Positions 45,570 through 55,109 of a stretch of DNA of 64,000 nucleotides are shown one piece after another. The notes below the pieces were generated by a model. It was not told where the DNA came from. It made no database searches and was given only the letters and a program-made list of their open reading frames with translations. The translations under genes and the position numbers were made by a program. Position 1 is the stretch's first letter. Every line of letters begins with the position of its first letter. Origin of the DNA: Mesorhizobium sp. M4B.F.Ca.ET.058.02.1.1 (GTDB taxonomy: Bacteria; Pseudomonadota; Alphaproteobacteria; Rhizobiales; Rhizobiaceae); the NCBI RefSeq assembly GCF_003952505.1, contig NZ_CP034450.1, positions 4,650,001 to 4,714,000 on the forward strand, read 5' to 3'.

Positions 45570-45755
45570 CTTCGACGATGTCCAGAACAATATTCGCGGC
45601 CGCGGGTGACCGGAAATGGTATAACAGTGAGAATGATCCGACCGGTCCGGCCCTGCTTCAAGCACCTTGTAGACCTTATCGCCGACAGCAGGGCCGGACA
45701 GCGGAAATGAGGTGATGTGAGCCACTTCGCGACCGTTGATGAGATCAAAATAGCA
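45570..45755. repeat. Interspersed ~190-bp repeat, copy B
   Basis: Partner of 34005-34215, diverged but collinear. Non-coding. Confidence 0.6.
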
Positions 45756-45837
45756 TAGCCAGCACAGCGCGCTTGTCGGACGCCCGGCCGTTGAAGAGCC
45801 TGGAGGACGAAAACCGGAGGTTCAAGAAGTCTGCTGG

Positions 45838-46030
45838 CGGTATCGGCGCTCGACGCCGCGACGCTGAAGGTCGCCGGATCTCATCGAGCGCGCGCCCAGC
45901 CTGAAGGTGGAGCCCGTGTCGGGTCCCGGCCAGTACGTCATCTGCATCACGCACTGCAATACTCGCTCCTTCGACACAACGATTAGGATCGCGTTGCCGG
46001 GATGGGCCCCAAGGCTGTCATCCCCTGCAA
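45838..46030 (+). pseudogene. Fragment of a peptide-binding protein gene
   Basis: It reads VSALDAATLKVA, then DLIERAPSLKVEPVSGPGQYVICITHCNTRSFDTTIRIAL, collinear with ALQGGQV...DLIKRVPNLKVEVLSGPEHYCYVMFCDTAPFDNKDLRMAL of the binding protein at 60.8 kb. It is a short internal relic of a further copy of this gene family. The stretch after it up to 46317 includes IS-like debris and the upstream region of the next gene. Confidence 0.72.
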
Positions 46031-46317
46031 TGGACCCGCAGGACGCTGATCCCTTACGACTTCGAAGCGAACAAAGCGCGCACCTATTCGAACGATACTT
46101 CAAGAAACTCAAACACTTGAGACACAAAGCCACACCCTGCGGCTCAACCTCCCGCCCACAATCGTCGCTTATTTGCGCAGGAAGCAAAAATGCGCACATT
46201 TCCTGCGTACGCAGACGATAATTCGCGCAAAGCGGCCCACTCTCGCTGGTACGTTTGCCAAAACTGAGGCCGGATAATCGGCGCCAGGGAACAGAAATAG
46301 TAAGTGAGGAGCATCCA

Positions 46318-47907
46318 ATGTCGCAGGAACTCGACTATCTCAGCCGCCGCGTTGCTGCAGGCCGGCTGAGCCGACGTGAATTTCTTGGCCGTGCGACGGC
46401 GCTGGGGGTGAGCGCCACCTTCGCCAACTCGCTTCTTGCCGGCGCTGCAAAGGCGCAGGCGCCACGAACGGGAGGCATCCTGAAAGCCGGCATCCGGGGT
46501 GGTGCAGCGACCGATAGCCTCGACCCGGCGTCCTTCGTCAGTTCGGTCCCCATCGTCTTGGGCAAGTGTTGGGGTGAGTTGCTGTTGGAAATGACACCCG
46601 ACGGCAGCATCGATTACCGCATTGCCGAGGAAATAGGCTCGTCGAAGGACGCCAAAACCTGGACGATGAAGATCCGCAACGGCATCCAGTTTCACAACGG
46701 CAAGGAGGTCACTTCTCAGGACGTCGTCGCCACCCTGGAGCGCCATTCGGACAAGAAGTCGAAATCCGGCGCACTTGGCCTCCTGAAAGGTATTGAATCG
46801 CTCAAGGCTGATGGCCGCGACGTCGTGATCACGCTCAATGAGTCCAACGTCGATCTGCCCTACTTGCTAACTGACTACCATCTGATCATCCAGCCCAACG
46901 GCGGCAAGGATGATCCTGCCGCCGGCATCGGCGCCGGCCCCTATAAGGTGACAGTCAACGAGCCCGGCGTGCGGCACGGAGGCGAAAAGTTCAAAGACTA
47001 CTGGCAGCCCGGCGAGATAGGTTTCGCCGACCAAGTCGAAATTATCGTCATCAATGACGCCACGGCGCGTATTGCTGCCCTGCAAAGCAACCATGTTCAC
47101 ATCATCAACAGCCTCGAGCCGAAGGTCATCGACCTGCTCAAACGTATCCCCGGGGTGACAATCCAGAACGTTTCTGGACGCGGCTACCTTTACTTCAACA
47201 TGTTCTGCGATACCCCGCCATTTGACAACAACGATCTCAGAATGGCATTGAAACTCGCAACGAACCGCGAGGAAATGCTGGATAAAATCCTTCGCGGCTA
47301 CGGCGCAATAGGTAACGACTTCCCGATCAATGCCGCCTACCAGCTCTTCCCCGAGGACATCGAGCAGCGCGTCTTTGATCCAGACAAGGCCAAGTTCCAC
47401 TATCAGAAGTCGGGCCATAGCGGGCCGGTCCTACTCAGGACCTCCGAGGATGCCTTCCCCGGAGCTGTCGACGCCGCCCAGCTCTTCCAGCAGAGCTGTG
47501 CCAAGGCCGGCATCACCATCGAGGTGAAACGCGAGCCGAGCGACGGATATTGGTCTGAGGTCTGGCTAAAGCAGCCCTTCTCGACCGGCGGCTGGAACGG
47601 TCGCTCGACGCAGGACCAGATATACTCAACCGCCTATTTGTCGACCGCGGCATGGAATGACACGCACTTCTTCAACGAGAATTTCGACAAACTTCTGATC
47701 GAGGCGCGCGCCGAATTCGACCAGGACAAGCGCAAGAACCTCTATCGTGAGATGGCCATCATCGTTCGGGACCAGGGCGGGACGATCGCGCCGCTGTTCA
47801 GCCAAAACATCGACGCGACAGGACCGGGTGTGAATGGGTTCGTGAAGAGCCCTATGCGGGATCTGGGTAATGCCTCCGCATTGGTGCAATGCTGGCTGGA
47901 AGCGTGA
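46318..47907 (+). CDS. Peptide ABC importer substrate-binding protein (family 5), copy 1
   Basis: A Tat-exported periplasmic binding protein of 529 residues. It has a signal with RLSRREFLGRATALG (twin Arg) and an AKA-type cleavage region, then FKIRNGIQFHNGKEVTSQDVVATLERH, IGAGPYKVTVNEPGVRHGG, and an SBP_bac_5 fold to the end (...VQCWLEA). ATG 46318 is chosen for its GAGGAG site; the frame is open upstream. It is about three-quarters identical by eye to the protein at 60.8 kb. Its GTGA end carries the start of a decayed permease gene, so it has lost its own membrane partners and would depend on the permease operon at 56.2-59.7 kb. Confidence 0.92.
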   Translation: MSQELDYLSRRVAAGRLSRREFLGRATALGVSATFANSLLAGAAKAQAPRTGGILKAGIRGGAATDSLDPASFVSSVPIVLGKCWGELLLEMTPDGSIDYRIAEEIGSSKDAKTWTMKIRNGIQFHNGKEVTSQDVVATLERHSDKKSKSGALGLLKGIESLKADGRDVVITLNESNVDLPYLLTDYHLIIQPNGGKDDPAAGIGAGPYKVTVNEPGVRHGGEKFKDYWQPGEIGFADQVEIIVINDATARIAALQSNHVHIINSLEPKVIDLLKRIPGVTIQNVSGRGYLYFNMFCDTPPFDNNDLRMALKLATNREEMLDKILRGYGAIGNDFPINAAYQLFPEDIEQRVFDPDKAKFHYQKSGHSGPVLLRTSEDAFPGAVDAAQLFQQSCAKAGITIEVKREPSDGYWSEVWLKQPFSTGGWNGRSTQDQIYSTAYLSTAAWNDTHFFNENFDKLLIEARAEFDQDKRKNLYREMAIIVRDQGGTIAPLFSQNIDATGPGVNGFVKSPMRDLGNASALVQCWLEA

Positions 47908-47990
47908 ACGGAGTGCTTATGAACTCACCCGTTCTGAGTTGGTTGCCCAGCGCGTCGCGCTGGGCGTTCTGCTAGCCGTGATCCGAACGT
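47904..47990 (+). pseudogene. Remnant of a DppB-type permease start
   Basis: GTGAACGGAGTGCTT overlaps the stop of the binding-protein gene exactly as in the intact operon at 56206. The next codons give VNGVLMNSPVLS, and in a shifted frame LVAQRVALGVLLAVI, matching VNGVLVGSPVLRLIVQRIAQGILLLF. The rest of the gene is gone. Bases 47991-48410 hold no recognised gene. Confidence 0.7.
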
Positions 47991-48410
47991 TGAACTCCAA
48001 GTTCTGGACAATAGCAGGCCATCTCATGTGCATGCGCATGCATTGGCTTTAGACGCTGTTCGATAGCTGTGAAGGCGCGCCAGCGCTTTCTTCACCTGAT
48101 CGATTAGGAGGCGTCCCTGCACGTTATCGCGCCCGACCCAATGACCCAGACTCAGTTCGATGGTTGGAAACGGATTGCTCTCGTCCAACGACGAAACACG
48201 GGATGGTTCAAGAAGGGCGGCGACCGGAAAGCCTTCAGTCGCTGGCTAATCGCTTGTTGATGGCCAGCTACCTTATCCTAAACGCGCCTGAAGCCGGTTC
48301 ACCTTCGGCCTCATCCATAGGTTGGGTCACCGGGGCCAAGGAATCGCTGTCTGGCTCATCCAGCATCCCTTGACGATGCAGTGAGAACGGAAATTCGAAA
48401 GGATCCACAA

Positions 48411-50153
48411 ATGACACCTGCGGCCAATTATACTGAAGCTGACGTGGCGCGCGACATCGGCTACGTGACTATGCAAGACGGAATGCGCGTCGCGTACATC
48501 TCTTACTGCCCCAAGTCAGGCCGCCATCCGACCGTTTTCCTCTATTCTCCCTATGACGCGAGCGCAACTCGTTTCGAAGTTGCGAAGCCGTTTCTAGATG
48601 CCGGCTATGCCTTCGTCGGGGCCAACTTCCCTGCGACTGGTTCTTCGGAAGGTATCCTGGAAACATGGTTCGACCGGAAAGAGGGACTCTATGGTGCGGA
48701 AGTTGTCGAATGGATTGCTAAACAGCCTTGGAGTAGTGGCAATGTTGGGATGGTTGGCAATTCATCTGCGGCCTCGGTTCAAATGTGGGTCGCGGCAGAA
48801 CAGCCGCCTCATTTGAGGGCCATCGTAGCGTCCGGCATGTTCGACGCCTATGAGTGGATTTACCAAGGCGGAATGCTACAACTTTACAGCCTAAAATGGG
48901 CTTTTACCAGTCAGTTCATCAGTCAGGCCAGCGGAGTGAGTGACCGGATAAAAGCGGGAGATACGGAGTGTTCTGCGATTTGTGGGAGCGACCGGCAGGT
49001 CGTCAAAAATTCATTCTACAACGAAATACGAAGACATCCACTAAATGATGAGTGGTGGGATTCGATCTATTTGGCGCGCAAAGAGGTGGCCGGCAAGATC
49101 CGAGTACCCACTATGCTTATTGGCGCTTGGCAGGATCGCTATGCCGTAAGGGAAAGCGCTCGCGTAATGACTCAATTAATGCCGAGCGTACAGCACAAGA
49201 AGCTTGTCCTGATCGACGGCGATCACGGAGGGACCGGAGCACTTGGGCCACGAGCTCCTCTGCTTGTCGACAATGAGCGGATGAAGTTCCTCGACCGTTG
49301 GGTGAAGGGCGCTAAGAATGGAATTGAAAATGAACCTCCAGTAACTGTTTACTGGGAAGCCTGGGAGCCCGAAGGAGATCCCAAGAAGCAGGTTGCGGGT
49401 TGGGTTACACACCACAAGGCTTGGCCAGAACCGACCGTCGAGCGTCGCTCCTACTATCTCACGGCCGACGCCAAGATATCGCCTGACAAACCCGGTGCCA
49501 CCCCTTACGAGGGCGCTCGCGCGTACCTCTACCCGACGGGAGCAGAACTCTATGGAAACAATGAGCAATTCGCGGCTAAGCCATATCAGCAGGGCGTGTT
49601 GAACTACAGGACGGACGCGGCCGCCTCGGATATGACGCTACTTGGAAGCCCGCAAGTGACCTTCTACCTCAGCATTGACGATGGGGATGACACAGACCTA
49701 GAACTAACATTGAAGGACGTCGGCCCTGACGGCAACGTACTCTTCCTCCAATCGGGCCAACTGCGCGCGTCCCTTCGCGCTATCGATGAACAGCGGACCT
49801 CTTCGGACGAAATCGTTCATCTATTCCGTGAACGCGAAAAACTCATGCCGGGTAGAATATATGAGATAAAAATGTCGATCTCGCCGATTGGTCACGTAGT
49901 CCGAGAAGGGCATAGCCTTGAGCTAACCATCGGCGCTCCCAACCCTATCATCAAACAATCCATCGGCAGCTTTCCAATTGGTGCCGCATCTATTAACAGG
50001 GTCCATCACTCGGAGAAGTATCCCTCAAGCATCGTCTTGCCCATAATACCCGGGGCGAAGGCCCAAGCGCCTGCGCCCGAACGTGGCATACAGCGAGCTA
50101 AACCTTGCCGAAAAGAAACTGAATTTGAGCCCGGCGGGCTGCCGACTCGTTGA
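48411..50153 (+). CDS. CocE/NonD family (X-Pro dipeptidyl-peptidase-like) hydrolase
   Basis: A serine hydrolase of 580 residues with a peptidase S15 alpha/beta-hydrolase domain (VFLYSPYDAS, FPATGSSEGI, nucleophile region VGMVGNSSAAS with Ser118/Ser119, an acid-bearing TMLIGAWQDRYAVRES, and His in LIDGDHGGTG), followed by a C-terminal jelly-roll PepX_C domain (SYYLTADAKISPDKP, LLGSPQVTFYLS, IYEIKMSISPIGHVVREGHSLELTI). The usual nucleophile elbow GxSYxG is GNSSAA here, a notable variant. No signal peptide is seen. ATG 48411 with AAAGGA upstream is preferred over GTG 48381. It lies among peptide-transporter genes and may cleave an imported acylated peptide or ester. Confidence 0.86.
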   Translation: MTPAANYTEADVARDIGYVTMQDGMRVAYISYCPKSGRHPTVFLYSPYDASATRFEVAKPFLDAGYAFVGANFPATGSSEGILETWFDRKEGLYGAEVVEWIAKQPWSSGNVGMVGNSSAASVQMWVAAEQPPHLRAIVASGMFDAYEWIYQGGMLQLYSLKWAFTSQFISQASGVSDRIKAGDTECSAICGSDRQVVKNSFYNEIRRHPLNDEWWDSIYLARKEVAGKIRVPTMLIGAWQDRYAVRESARVMTQLMPSVQHKKLVLIDGDHGGTGALGPRAPLLVDNERMKFLDRWVKGAKNGIENEPPVTVYWEAWEPEGDPKKQVAGWVTHHKAWPEPTVERRSYYLTADAKISPDKPGATPYEGARAYLYPTGAELYGNNEQFAAKPYQQGVLNYRTDAAASDMTLLGSPQVTFYLSIDDGDDTDLELTLKDVGPDGNVLFLQSGQLRASLRAIDEQRTSSDEIVHLFREREKLMPGRIYEIKMSISPIGHVVREGHSLELTIGAPNPIIKQSIGSFPIGAASINRVHHSEKYPSSIVLPIIPGAKAQAPAPERGIQRAKPCRKETEFEPGGLPTR

Positions 50154-50329
50154 GCTTAGTGCAGCGGCTGCCAGAAAACTCTCACTTTGGTAACTACATT
50201 TCCTGCGAAACCGATAGGGAACGTAAATCGAATCGTGTTCGGCACGGGAGCAGGTGACCCTTGATCTCCAGAAAGCGCAGGTCTGGCCTACGACGTCGTT
50301 AGCATCTGACCGGACGACCTTGGGGTTGC

Positions 50330-50500
50330 TCTACTTACCCGCACTGGCGATCAACGGGGCGAGGCCGGCGAGGCTTGAGGCCTGCTAGCTAATTAGTAAA
50401 GCGCCAGAAGAACGATGCCGCCGATGCCGAGACGACTGTGATTGGGGCCTAGCGGCCGGAGATGCGATTCGTCGAGCCGAAATCGGAAGAACAGCAGGCC
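50330..50500 (+). pseudogene. IS110-family transposase, 5' part (left of IS21 insertion)
   Basis: LVKRQKNDAADAETT, RPEMRFVEPKSEEQQA, typical of the IS1111 group of IS110 (QKNDAADAEAI motif). The reading continues at 55103 with RAVLFRARQRLVHQRTDLVNALRA after removal of IS21 and one copy of the 7-bp duplication. It has stops and a missing N-terminus. Confidence 0.82.
50494..50500 (+). repeat. Target-site duplication of IS21 (left copy)
   Basis: GCAGGCC, repeated at 55103-55109 directly after the right end of the IS21 element. Confidence 0.85.
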
Positions 50501-50672
50501 TGCGGATTCCGACGTGAAGCCGGCCGCCATTCCGATTTGAAGCCGGCCAGTCATTCCGATTTCATTCCGGCCACCATTCCAATCAAAAGTCGGCCAGTTT
50601 TCGGCACTGAACATTACCTCCTGGGTCAGCAACTTTGACATCAAATGCCCCGCGATGAACGGGGAGATTTTG

Positions 50673-51310
50673 ATGCCGGCAAAGAGAAGGCTGACCATGA
50701 GACAGTTACGACAAATGCTGCGGCTTGCCGGAAGCGGGATGAGCTCCCGCGAGATTGCCGTCGTATTGGGAATAGCGCGCAGTACGGTGCAGGATAATCT
50801 GCAGCGCGCGGCCGCGGTTGGATTGAGCTGGCCCTTGCCGGGCGAACTGACCGACGATGCGCTCGAGAACAAACTCTTCACTCGCAACGGCGTCAAACAG
50901 GGCACGAGAAGACGCACAGAACCAAACTGGGCCGATCTTGCGGTCGAGCTCAAGAAGCCCGGTGTGACCTTGCTCATCCTGTGGGAGGAGTATCGTGGGT
51001 CGCATCCCGACGGTTACGGCTACAGTCGCTTTTGTGAACTTCTACGGGGACTTAAGCAGCGACTGTCACCGACGATGCGCCAGGAACACGCCGCCGGCGA
51101 CAAGGAGGTCCACTATTCCGGCAAGAAGATCCCGATCGTTGATCGAGACACCGGCGAGATTCGTGAGGCGGAGATCTTTGTGGCGGTCTTGGGAGCGTTC
51201 AGCTTCACATATGCCGAAGCAACCTGGACCCACACACTGCCTGATTGGATTGGTTCACACGTCAGGATGTTTCGTTTCTTTGATGGCGTTCCCCGCCTGA
51301 TCGTCCCCGA
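50673..51310 (+). pseudogene. istA: IstA (IS21 transposase), 5' part interrupted by RIT element 2
   Basis: From ATG 50673: TMRQLRQMLRLAGSGMSSREIAVVLGIARSTVQDNLQRA (helix-turn-helix), VGLSWPLPGELTDDALENKLF, ILWEEYRGSHPDGYGYSRFCELLR, FVAVLGAFSFTYAEATWTHTLPDWIGSHVRMFRFFDGVPRLIVPD. It is interrupted at LIVPD and resumes at 54811 with KLKSGVSRASFYDPEINRSYGMMASHYGVE. Confidence 0.9.
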
Positions 51311-51332
51311 TTTTGTCCCCGGGAACAAAATC
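51309..51332. repeat. Palindrome at left junction of RIT element 2
   Basis: GATTTTGTCCCC and GGGAACAAAATC form a 24-bp palindrome with one mismatched pair, between the target motif CCCCGA and the left terminal repeat. Its position parallels the palindrome of RIT element 1 (413-444). Confidence 0.8.
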
Positions 51333-51335
51333 GCA

Positions 51336-51362
51336 GTTTTGCGTCCAATGCCGTTATGTGGC
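51336..51362 (+). repeat. Left terminal inverted repeat of RIT element 2
   Basis: GTTTTGCGTCCAATGCCGTT... pairs with 54782-54808, one mismatch in 27. Confidence 0.9.
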
Positions 51363-51466
51363 GAACGGAGTCAAATCCCGCATTTGCGAACATTATCGTT
51401 GCACTAGTGGCAACATAATGGAGCGCTCATGACATGGTGATCTCGTTGTTTCCTTAGGAGATTATC

Positions 51467-52776
51467 ATGCTAGAGAAGTACTACATCCGCCCTTCTACTA
51501 TCGATCGCATTCACGAGTCCTGGATCGCCTCCACCGTCGAACAATACGTCGGCTGGATGGCAGAACGCCGCTATACGGATCGCAGCGTGTCTCGCCGGAT
51601 TCCCATTGTGGTGAGTTTCGGCGAGTTCGCAAAAGCTCAGGGAGCCCGCGAAGTTAAGAACCTACCTGATCACGTCGAGCCATTCGTGCAAGCGTGGATT
51701 GGTGAGCATGCTAGACGACGCTCGGGCCGGCGACGCAAGCAGATCGCCAATGAAGTACGCAATCCCATCCGCCAGATGCTGAAGCTGGCGGTCTCCGGCT
51801 ACATTGGTCGGGGTCGTCCTCATAAGCCGGATAACCCGTTCGAACGTCAGGCGCCGGGGTTGTTGAAGTACCTGCCGAAGAGAAGGGGCTTCGTCAGAGA
51901 TCGATATACCAGTACCAATTTAGTTTGCGTCAGTTCGCAACCTATCTTGAGCGCATCGGCATCGACGACCTCGCAAAGCTGTCGCCAATCGTGCTCAGCG
52001 GGTTCATTGCCGAATACGCCCCGCCACGAGTTTCTTGGTCGACGGTGCGCAATGCATGCGGGGTGCTACGGGTCTTTCTGCGCTACCTCCATCGTGAGGG
52101 GGGTCTGGCCAAGGATCTCAGTTCGCTTGTCGAGTTTCCGCAGTCGTACCGGCACGCTGGTGTTCCGCGATCGATCAGTTGGGAACAGGTCGAGCAAGTG
52201 CTGGCAGGTATCGACAGACGGTCCACCTCCGGCAAGCGCGACTACGCAATGATGATGCTGCTCGCAACCTATGGACTGCGGGCTGCGGAGGTCGCCACGC
52301 TCACGCTTGATGACATTGACTGGCGCAACGAACGGCTCAAGATTCGGGATCGCAAAGCAGGCAATACCACCACTTATCCGCTCTCGGCGGCGGTGGGGGC
52401 TGCGATCATCGAATACCTCAAAAACGGGCGACCTGCCACGACATGCCGTGAGGTATTTATGCGCTGCTGTGCTCCACACGCCCCGATAGGCTCCGCGGCG
52501 GTCGTCTGTCGCGCCGCCCATTTCATCCGCAAAGCCGGCATTAGCGTGCCACGCGCCGGCTCCCATGTCCTACGTCACAGCTGTGTGCAGCGACTGCTAA
52601 ACGCCAATTTTCCGCTGAAGCACATCGGCGACTACGTTGGCCACCGCAGCGCCTCCTCCACCCAGATGTACGGGAAGATCGCTGTCGAACAGCTGCGCGA
52701 GGTTGCACTCGGCATGGGGAGGACGTGCTGTGAGCCACGATGGACGTTTCCAGAGTTTTCTCCGCCACGAGATTGA
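51467..52776 (+). pseudogene. ritA: RitA-type tyrosine recombinase, one frameshift
   Basis: It starts MLEKYYIRPSTIDRI (ATG 51467, with AGGAGA upstream). The N-terminal domain is in frame to about 51855, then one base disturbs the frame, after which VEVPAEEKGLRQRSIYQYQFSLRQFATYLE continues. The catalytic domain has YGLRAAEVATL (Arg), SHVLRHSCVQRLL (His/Arg), and HIGDYVGHRSASSTQMYGKI (His, Tyr). A single indel in an otherwise complete 435-codon gene could also be a sequencing error. The end overlaps ritB. Confidence 0.85.
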
Positions 52777-53720
52777 GCAATTCCTCGCCCACAAGCGCTC
52801 GTTGCGACGGCGCTATGATGTCGAAGAGAAGACGCTCGCGCTGTTCGATGCCTACTTGTCGAAGAACAACATTGGTAGCCTTGCCGAGATAACCCCGGCA
52901 CTGGTGGATGAGTTTCTCCTCTCGCGTCCAAGGTTGCGCCCGAGAAGCTATAACCACCTGCGCTGTACGGTAGGGCGACTGTTCTCATATCTCGTCGATC
53001 ACGAGAAGCTCGCCCAGACACCGTTGAGATCCCCGCCACGGCGCGGAAGATATCAGCGCACGCCATTTATCTTCGACACAGACGCAGCCGCTCGGTTGCT
53101 CGCTCTTGCCAAGGCGCTTCCGAGCCATGGCGGTACGATCGAGCGTGGCAACACATATTTCGTACTGTTCGCTGTCCTTTACGGACTGGGATTGCGTGTC
53201 GGCGAGGCCTGCCGGCTATGCCTCAAAGACGTCGATCTGGAACGGCGGCTGCTCGTTATCCGGGAGACGAAGTTCTACAAGAGCCGCCTCGTCCCATTTG
53301 GGCCGAAGCTCGGAGCACTCCTGGGCCAGCATCTGCATCAACGCCAGACTACGGCCCTCTCAACCAATACTCCGGACGATCAGCCGCTGTTTTGCTTGCG
53401 CGGAGGTCGCCCAATCAATCCTGAGACCATCAGCCAGACCTTTCACGCTATGGTCCCGAGCCTAAATCTGCGGATACCACCCGGCATTTCGCCTCCACGC
53501 CTGCACGATCTGAGACACTCGTTTGCCATTGGCACACTCACGCGTTGGTAGGCTCGGCCTCGATCCTCAGACGAAGCTTCTTGCGCTCTCGACTTTCATG
53601 GGGCACGGCGACATCAGTTCCACTGCGGTGTATCTGACGCCGACCCCGGAGCTTCTCGAACACGCCAACCGACGCTTCAGTGCCTTTGCCGCGGCAACGC
53701 TCGCGGAGGATCGGTCATGA
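52730..53720 (+). pseudogene. ritB: RitB-type tyrosine recombinase, 2-base deletion
   Basis: A GTG start at 52730 follows GGGGAGGA. The frame holds the core-binding domain (HEIEQFLAHKRSLRRRYDVEEKTL), YGLGLRVGEACRL (Arg), RETKFYKSRLVPFG (Lys) and RLHDLRHSFAIGTLTRW, then TAG at 53549. Restoring two bases gives RLGLDPQTKLLALSTFMGHGDISSTAVYLTPTPELLEHANRRF to 53720, which carries the second His and the Tyr nucleophile. As read, the product lacks the nucleophile and is inactive. Confidence 0.87.
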
Positions 53721-54721
53721 CCCTCTCCTCGGTACACTGGTCCAGTCATTTTTTGCTGATCATCTCCCGGTTCAAAAGGGGCTGCGGCTCGGTTCGCCGC
53801 AGTTATCGTGACACGATCCGCCTGTTCCTTTGCTTCGTGTCCGAGCAGCGTGGCCGCAGAATTACTGCACTGGCCCTTGATGACCTGACGTTCGAACGGA
53901 GTCTGGCATTCCTTAAGCACCTGGAACAAGAACGCGGCAACTCGGTACGTACTCGCAATCAACGTCGCGCTGCACTGAACACCTTCTTTGCCTACCTCGC
54001 TGTGCGTGCACCCGAGATGCTGGCGGTTTGTCAGCAAGTCGCGGCAATTCCCGTCAAGCGCACATCACTGCCTGATACACACTTCCTGGAGCGGGAGGAG
54101 GTAGCGGCCTTGTTTCGTTCGCTGCCTCGGCAAGGGCATCTCGCGCTGCGCGACCACACACTATTGCTCTTCCTTTACAACACGGGCGCCAGGGTACAGG
54201 AAGTTGCGGATCTTCGTATCGAGCACCTCGAACTCAAGCCGCCGGCCAAAGTCCACTTGCACGGCAAAGGTGACAAGTTGCGAACGTGCCCGCTTTGGGA
54301 TGAGACATTGAAGCATATCCAGGCACTCCTGGCCCAGCGCCGCGCAGCGCCAGGCGAGCCAGTCTTTTGCGCTCCGAAGGCTCGTCCTCTAACGAGGTTC
54401 GGGATCTATAAGATTGTCCGACGACACGGCGCATCCTTCGATACACACGGGCCGAAATCCAGACGTGTCAGCCCACATCTATTCCGGCACACCGCTGCCT
54501 GCCACCTACTGGAATCCGGTGTCGAAGTTAATGTCATACGCAGTTGGCTCGGGCACGTGAGTCTCGACACGACAAACCGTTATGCCGAGCTGACGCTAGG
54601 CGCCAAAGCCGAGGCGCTACGCGCCTGCGAAGTGAGTGGTTCAGGTATTTCAACGGTACCCCGACCACGTGTTCCCTGGAAGGACGACAAAACCCTCCTC
54701 GACTGGCTCAACTCGCTGTAG
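53717..54721 (+). CDS. ritC: RitC-type tyrosine recombinase (intact)
   Basis: The third recombinase of the trio, 334 residues, intact. The N-terminal SAM-like domain is RSYRDTIRLFLCFVSEQRG, RTRNQRRAALNTFFAYLA. The catalytic domain is YNTGARVQEVADL (Arg), LHGKGDKLRTCPL (Lys), SPHLFRHTAACHLLESGV (His-x-x-Arg) and SWLGHVSLDTTNRYAELTL (His, Tyr). ATG 53717 overlaps the ritB stop. It is the only complete recombinase in this element, whereas RIT element 1 keeps only ritB. Confidence 0.92.
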   Translation: MTLSSVHWSSHFLLIISRFKRGCGSVRRSYRDTIRLFLCFVSEQRGRRITALALDDLTFERSLAFLKHLEQERGNSVRTRNQRRAALNTFFAYLAVRAPEMLAVCQQVAAIPVKRTSLPDTHFLEREEVAALFRSLPRQGHLALRDHTLLLFLYNTGARVQEVADLRIEHLELKPPAKVHLHGKGDKLRTCPLWDETLKHIQALLAQRRAAPGEPVFCAPKARPLTRFGIYKIVRRHGASFDTHGPKSRRVSPHLFRHTAACHLLESGVEVNVIRSWLGHVSLDTTNRYAELTLGAKAEALRACEVSGSGISTVPRPRVPWKDDKTLLDWLNSL

Positions 54722-54781
54722 CGCATTATGTGTCCTCTCGCCCGCGGCCCACCTTCGAAATACCGGCTCAAACCGTTGCCA

Positions 54782-54808
54782 GCCACATAACGGCATTGGA
54801 CACAAAAC
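54782..54808 (-). repeat. Right terminal inverted repeat of RIT element 2
   Basis: Inverted partner of 51336-51362. Followed by istA sequence reading DKLKSGV. Confidence 0.9.
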
Positions 54809-54937
54809 CCCGACAAGCTGAAGTCGGGCGTCAGCCGCGCCAGCTTCTACGATCCCGAGATCAATCGCAGCTACGGCATGATGGCATCCCATTATGGCGT
54901 CGAGCATGCGAAAACAGCGCTCGCCAAGAGCGTCTGA
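54809..54937 (+). pseudogene. istA: IstA continuation after RIT element 2
   Basis: DKLKSGVSRASFYDPEINRSYGMMASHYGVE continues the split istA frame, then the homology stops (HAKTALAKSV and TGA at 54935-54937). The remaining istA and istB are deleted, and the IS21 right-end repeats begin at about 54960. Confidence 0.85.
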
Positions 54938-55102
54938 AACAGCGCAAGCTTGACCGGAAACGAAACCCAATCCAAACATCAACGAGACCCAGGATCAGTC
55001 CGAAAAATGGCTGGCTTCAAATCGGAACACCCGCCGGAATGAAATCGGAATGACTGGCCGGCTTCAAATCGGAATCGATGGCCGGCTTCATCGGAATACG
55101 CA

Positions 55103-55109
55103 GCAGGCC
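55103..55109 (+). repeat. Target-site duplication of IS21 (right copy)
   Basis: GCAGGCC, identical to 50494-50500. Confidence 0.85.

Larger units (their letters stand above)
51311..54807 (+). mobile_element. RIT element 2 (three tyrosine recombinases in series)
   Basis: Bounded by a 27-bp inverted repeat (51336-51362 and 54782-54808, one mismatch) and a 6-bp direct repeat CCCCGA (51305-51310, 54808-54813). It holds ritA, ritB and ritC in one direction with overlapping ends. It is distinct in sequence from RIT element 1. Two of three recombinases are broken. The target is an istA gene whose reading resumes in frame on the other side. Confidence 0.9.
50501..55102 (+). mobile_element. IS21-family element, internally deleted, carrying RIT element 2
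   Basis: Both ends contain over 90 bp of inverted similarity made of repeated GAAGCCGGCC(A/G)..ATTCCGATTT words, starting TGCGGATTCCGA and ending TCGGAATACGCA, and are flanked by the perfect 7-bp direct repeat GCAGGCC. Inside are an istA gene split by RIT element 2 and a short istA continuation (54808-54937). The rest of istA and all of istB are missing. It is inserted in an IS110 transposase gene. Confidence 0.88.
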
